Assembly (NCBI GenBank): GCA_002494895.1
Contig: DADA01000104.1
Location: forward strand, 1-7,932
Direction: 5' to 3'
Origin: Nitrososphaera sp. UBA210
GTDB lineage: Archaea; Thermoproteota; Nitrososphaeria; Nitrososphaerales; Nitrososphaeraceae
DNA: 7,932 nucleotides
Under the pieces are notes generated by a model. That model saw only the letters and a program-made list of their open reading frames with translations, did no database searches and was not told where the DNA came from. The translations under genes and the position numbers were made by a program. Shown piece after piece: positions 5,217 to 7,932 of the stretch. Numbering within the stretch: the first letter of the stretch is position 1; each line of letters opens with the position of its first letter.

Positions 5217-6326
5217 CTAACCTTGCCTTGCTTCGGCCACCGCGGCCTGGATAGCTTCTTCCACTGTATCGTAGAGTTCCGCCCTGCTGCCCTTCAGCAT
5301 CTCCCTGGCCTTCTCAGATTCGGCTCCTGATATTCTGGCGAATACCGGAACGCTGATCAGATTATTTCCATACGCATTCAGTATTGCCTGAGCCACCAGG
5401 TTCGTTCGTACTATTCCTCCGAATAGATTCACCAGAATGACTTCAATACTTGCAATCTTGCTAATGACTTTCAGTGCTTCATAGATTGTTTCAGTCGTCG
5501 CCCTTCCGCCGAAATCCAAGAATGCCCCGGCAGTGCCGCCAGCGTCCGATACCATGTCCAGTGTAGACATTACTAGACCCGCCCCATTGCCGATAATTGC
5601 AATGTTGCCATCGAGCTCGACAAGGGAGAACCCACTGATTTCTGCCTGCTTTTCCAGTTCAGAAACGTGCTCGTACTTTTTCAGTTCAGGATGTCGAAAT
5701 ATTGCGTTGTCGTCAATTATCACCTTGGAATCCAGTGCCAGAAGCGAGTGATCACCTAGAATTGCCACCGGATTTATTTCTGCGAGCTCGGCTTCCTTTT
5801 CACTAACCAGTCTCGAAAGTTTGGTCGTGAGGTCAACAAATGAAACGACAGTTCGGCCGCTGAGTCCAAGTCTCTTCGCGGTATCTTCAGCTCTCTGTGG
5901 AGCCAAGCCGTCGAGTGGCACATCAATCATGACCCGATTCGCGGCACTTTCTATTTCAACCCCTCCTTCGGAAGATGCTATGAACGAATAGCAACGCTTG
6001 CTTCTGTTCAGGAACAGAGAAAGATAGAGTTCCTTCTTGATATCTGCCATTTCCTCAAGCAGGATGCCCCTGGGCAACTCGCCCTTGACCTCCTTGTGCA
6101 ATAGTTCCTTGAACTTCGGCTCAAGCTCCGCTTCGGTCTTGCATTTGATAATTGCCCCCGCCTTGCCCCTTCCTCCGACCGTGAGCTGAGACTTTAAAAC
6201 GAGTGGATAACCTAGCTTCCTACCCGCTTCCCTTGCTTCGTGCAGGGTGCTGGCTAGATATGACCTAGGTATCCTGATACCGTATTGATCGAACAGTTCT
6301 TTTCCCTGGTACTCGAGCAGTCTCAT
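5217..6326 (-). CDS. sucC: Succinyl-CoA synthetase (ADP-forming) beta subunit
   Basis: The ATP-grasp and nucleotide-specific partner of SucD. 369 residues from the ATG at 6326, beginning MRLLEYQGKELFDQYGI, the classic SucC start. Seen in order: GGRGKAG (51-57) of the ATP-grasp fold, the metal-binding segments ELAEINPVA (180-188) and LALDSKVIIDDNA (196-208), DNAIFRHPE (206-214), and the CoA-ligase domain with GNGAGLVMSTLD (246-257), DFGG (271-274) and VNLFGGIVR (299-307). The length is slightly short but complete. An ATG at 6350 gives eight more residues, but the TATA box at 6362-6353 sets the RNA start near 6331, downstream of it, so 6326 is preferred, with a leader of about 5 nt. Together with sucD it serves the TCA-type reactions and supply of succinyl-CoA; in autotrophic archaea of the 3-hydroxypropionate/4-hydroxybutyrate type, succinyl-CoA is a cycle intermediate. 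Confidence 0.96.
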   Translation of the reverse strand: MRLLEYQGKELFDQYGIRIPRSYLASTLHEAREAGRKLGYPLVLKSQLTVGGRGKAGAIIKCKTEAELEPKFKELLHKEVKGELPRGILLEEMADIKKELYLSLFLNRSKRCYSFIASSEGGVEIESAANRVMIDVPLDGLAPQRAEDTAKRLGLSGRTVVSFVDLTTKLSRLVSEKEAELAEINPVAILGDHSLLALDSKVIIDDNAIFRHPELKKYEHVSELEKQAEISGFSLVELDGNIAIIGNGAGLVMSTLDMVSDAGGTAGAFLDFGGRATTETIYEALKVISKIASIEVILVNLFGGIVRTNLVAQAILNAYGNNLISVPVFARISGAESEKAREMLKGSRAELYDTVEEAIQAAVAEARQG

Positions 6327-6352
6327 TTCAGCACGAACCAATCGATTCATGT

Positions 6353-6362
6353 TATTTATAAA
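6353..6362 (-). promoter_or_regulatory. TATA box of sucCD
   Basis: TTTATAAATA on the minus strand is a near-consensus archaeal TATA box centred about 31 nt before the ATG at 6326. It predicts an almost leaderless sucC transcript. Confidence 0.6.
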
Positions 6363-6404
6363 TCAAATTCCATGACGCTAGTAGCACGTTGCAATAATCC
6401 CGGT

Positions 6405-6533
6405 TCATGGTTCTATGGTAGCCGCGGCGATCCTCTTTATCTCTCTTTCAAAACAATCGGGACACAACATCACAGAGTTGAATTCGACGAGGCTTGGTTG
6501 CAATTTATTACAGTTCTCACAGGTTGTTCCCAT
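6405..6533 (-). CDS. Mini four-cysteine zinc-ribbon protein, 42 aa
   Basis: ATG at 6533 opens 42 codons ending in TGA at 6407-6405. The chain begins MGTTCENCNKLQPSLVEF and contains MLCPDCFEREIKRIAAAT near its end. Cys5, Cys8, Cys24 and Cys27 give C-x2-C-x15-C-x2-C, a full set of zinc ligands with a following basic helix, a treble-clef or zinc-ribbon arrangement that fills the whole protein. The AT-rich box TTACAAATAC at 6570-6561 lies about 31 nt upstream, so a near-leaderless transcript is likely. The gene lies between sucC, which has its own promoter, and a divergent membrane micro-protein. Function is unknown. Four well-spaced cysteines in so short a frame make chance unlikely. Confidence 0.72.
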   Translation of the reverse strand: MGTTCENCNKLQPSLVEFNSVMLCPDCFEREIKRIAAATIEP

Positions 6534-6643
6534 AAAAATCACTCAATTTATGAGATGCTGGTATTTGTAAGTTGTGTATTTTGAGGCGATACGCGCGTTT
6601 CACATGACTTTCCACTGTGTCGGTTCAACTGACATACTTGAGC

Positions 6644-6651
6644 GTATATTC
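6644..6651 (+). promoter_or_regulatory. TATA box of the membrane micro-protein
   Basis: GTATATTC is centred 25.5 nt before the ATG at 6673, the spacing expected for a leaderless transcript. There is no Shine-Dalgarno before that ATG. Confidence 0.45.
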
Positions 6652-6672
6652 CGCGTTTCTGAAGATCTGGCA

Positions 6673-6768
6673 ATGTCGGGATTCGTGCTATATCTTCGGG
6701 TCAAGGCGGCAGCCATGGCTGGCATAGGGGCCATCTTTTTCGTATTCGTCCTTCCAAAGCTCGGATGA
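6673..6768 (+). CDS. Single-pass membrane micro-protein, 31 aa
   Basis: The frame starting ATG TCG GGA encodes 31 residues: a short basic head (YLRVKAAAMAG), then one hydrophobic helix (IGAIFFVFVLPKLG), ending in TGA at 6766-6768. The basic head and hydrophobic tail predict a cytosolic N-terminus and one membrane span. The same frame is open upstream to 6574, but the TATA box at 6644-6651 falls inside that extension and points to the ATG at 6673. No family is recognised. It could be a small subunit or regulator of a membrane complex, but no partner is identified. Evidence is limited to promoter spacing and composition, so confidence is moderate. Confidence 0.45.
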   Translation: MSGFVLYLRVKAAAMAGIGAIFFVFVLPKLG

Positions 6769-6864
6769 CACCTAACAATCCCCAGCAACCTTTCTCCTGC
6801 TTGACACCAGTCTGCTATTCTCCGAATGGTCCGAGCCGACGCACTGCGGATGCTCTCGTGGCAG

Positions 6865-7932
6865 CTATTTCGCTTTAATGGCGCCTCGGTGCGCTCGGGC
6901 TCTGGTTATTGCCAGGTAGATAAGCGAGGCCGCAGCTAAGCTTGGGATCGTTGCACCGATTGCCGGCAGCTGGGACAGGTGGATCGGCGAGAGTGGCGAA
7001 AGCAGGTAGCTCAGCAAGGCACCCAATGCCCAGGCTACTATGGCCGGTGCGCGGACCGAATTCGCGCGGCCATATAGCATCTCTTCAGAGTACTTGCCTC
7101 TTCGAACGATGTAATAGTCGGTCAATACCACGCCAAAAAGCGGAACGAATATCGCGCCTATGAGGAGTAGAAAGACTTCGTACTGCTGGATCGAGACTAT
7201 CATGGCAAGGATGGTGCTCAAAGCAGTGAATCCAACCACCAGCTGTTTCTGGCTTACATGTGAAAATATGTTCTGAGTGGATACCGCAGCAGAGTAAATG
7301 TCGGCAAACGCATTGTCGGCCTCGTCAACTATCAGGGCGAGCATAAGGAAGCCGAAAAACATCATCTGGATAGCAACAACTATAGCAATTACGTCGAACG
7401 TTCCCAAGAGGACCCCGCCAAAATAGAAAAGAATGTTTGTAAGAGCGAACCCGATGCAGGTTGCCCAGAGGGCGCTCTTGCTCTTCCTTGCAAATCTGTT
7501 GTAATCCGCCACAAGGGGCATCCATGATACCGGCATGGCTATGACTAGATCTAGTGCGGAAAAGAATGACATGCCGCTTCCTGGTGACGCAACGATTTCA
7601 GCCAAGTTGCCCGAGTTGAGTAGATTAATTATTATGATAGCAGAGGTTCCGTAAGCGATCCATACTGCAAACTTGCCAAGCCACTGTTTTATGACATTGA
7701 GCGGACCTGCAATGCCAAGGAGCGCAACAAGGCCGCCAAAAAGTGCGGCCCACGCATAGTAGGGCAAAACGCTGCCTGCAAGCATTTCAGCAGCTCGCGC
7801 CATTATCATGATTTCGAAAGTGGTCCAGCCGACAAGCTGCATCACATTGAGCAAGGAAGGTGCATAAGAGCCCCTGATACCAAAAGAAGGCCTCATCGCA
7901 ATTAGCGATGGTATTCCATGATCACTTCCTAT
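6865..7932 (-). CDS. NCS1-family nucleobase/HMP permease, partial
   Basis: The frame is open to the window edge, so the true start lies beyond 7932. The visible 355 residues hold about ten membrane helices of the usual twelve, and the first two are missing. Family marks: HGIPSLIAMRPSFGIRGSYA then LVGWTTFE (helix 3 region), PVSWMPLVADYNRFARKS (helix 8, with the Asp-Tyr and Arg-Phe of substrate-binding NCS1 members), VDEADNAFADIYSAAVST, and FGVVLTDYYIVRRGKYSEE near the C-terminus. NCS1 proteins bring in cytosine, purines, hydantoins, allantoin or thiamine precursors with Na+ or H+. The layout is close to CytX-type transporters proposed to carry the thiamine pyrimidine (HMP), but the substrate cannot be fixed from this part. 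The ATG at 7896 is an internal Met, because conserved family sequence continues above it. No close partner is seen on the left. Confidence 0.9.
   Translation of the reverse strand: MGSDHGIPSLIAMRPSFGIRGSYAPSLLNVMQLVGWTTFEIMIMARAAEMLAGSVLPYYAWAALFGGLVALLGIAGPLNVIKQWLGKFAVWIAYGTSAIIIINLLNSGNLAEIVASPGSGMSFFSALDLVIAMPVSWMPLVADYNRFARKSKSALWATCIGFALTNILFYFGGVLLGTFDVIAIVVAIQMMFFGFLMLALIVDEADNAFADIYSAAVSTQNIFSHVSQKQLVVGFTALSTILAMIVSIQQYEVFLLLIGAIFVPLFGVVLTDYYIVRRGKYSEEMLYGRANSVRAPAIVAWALGALLSYLLSPLSPIHLSQLPAIGATIPSLAAASLIYLAITRARAHRGAIKAK

Noticed and set aside
6285..6584. Open + frame upstream of sucC
   Set aside because: It is antisense to the four-cysteine mini-protein and the sucC promoter, with no recognisable features.
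6600..6788. Minus frame of 62 codons
   Set aside because: It is opposite the membrane micro-protein, with no ribosome site, promoter or domain.
6769..6864. Possible tRNA or small RNA gene between the micro-protein and the permease
   Set aside because: No T-loop GTTCRA motif or cloverleaf arms could be found on either strand.

Overview
The window most likely comes from an archaeon, probably a soil ammonia oxidiser of the Thaumarchaeota (Nitrososphaera-like). The evidence is a UPF0147 gene (an archaeal family), the tail of an archaeal beta-CASP (CPSF-like) RNA nuclease, TATA boxes about 26 nt before start codons (leaderless transcription), oligo-T tracts after stop codons and several very small zinc-finger genes. 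Base composition is near half G+C. The lineage below archaea is inference; no 16S or amo gene is present.

Left part (1-1091): the 3' end of the beta-CASP nuclease gene (+), a 45-residue C2H2 zinc-finger protein (+, 218-355) meeting UPF0147 (-, 359-649) tail to tail, a possible micro-ORF (733-837), and a second C2H2 mini-protein (894-1091, +) with a leaderless promoter. Its stop codon directly touches the stop codon of the next gene.

Middle part (1092-4257): read leftward, a 46-residue CxxC protein (3776-3636) is followed after 2 nt by a class I methyltransferase (3633-2800). Next come a promoter, a CaCA-type Na+/Ca2+ exchanger-like protein (2577-1546) and a universal stress protein (1523-1092). 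To the right, 3777-4038 is a divergent control region with three inverted repeats. It is followed by a small hypothetical gene (4039-4257, +).

Right part (4258-7932): succinyl-CoA synthetase sucC-sucD (-, 6-nt gap) with a strong TATA box; a 42-residue four-cysteine zinc-ribbon protein (6533-6405, -); a 31-residue single-membrane-helix micro-protein (6673-6768, +) with a leaderless promoter; and an NCS1-family permease (-) cut by the window edge.

SucCD links succinate and succinyl-CoA in central carbon metabolism. The exchanger and stress protein may form a small cation/stress unit. The permease probably imports a nucleobase or a thiamine pyrimidine. The most notable content is the set of four mini zinc-binding proteins, three of them under 50 residues. 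One directly precedes a methyltransferase, which recalls Trm112-type partners.
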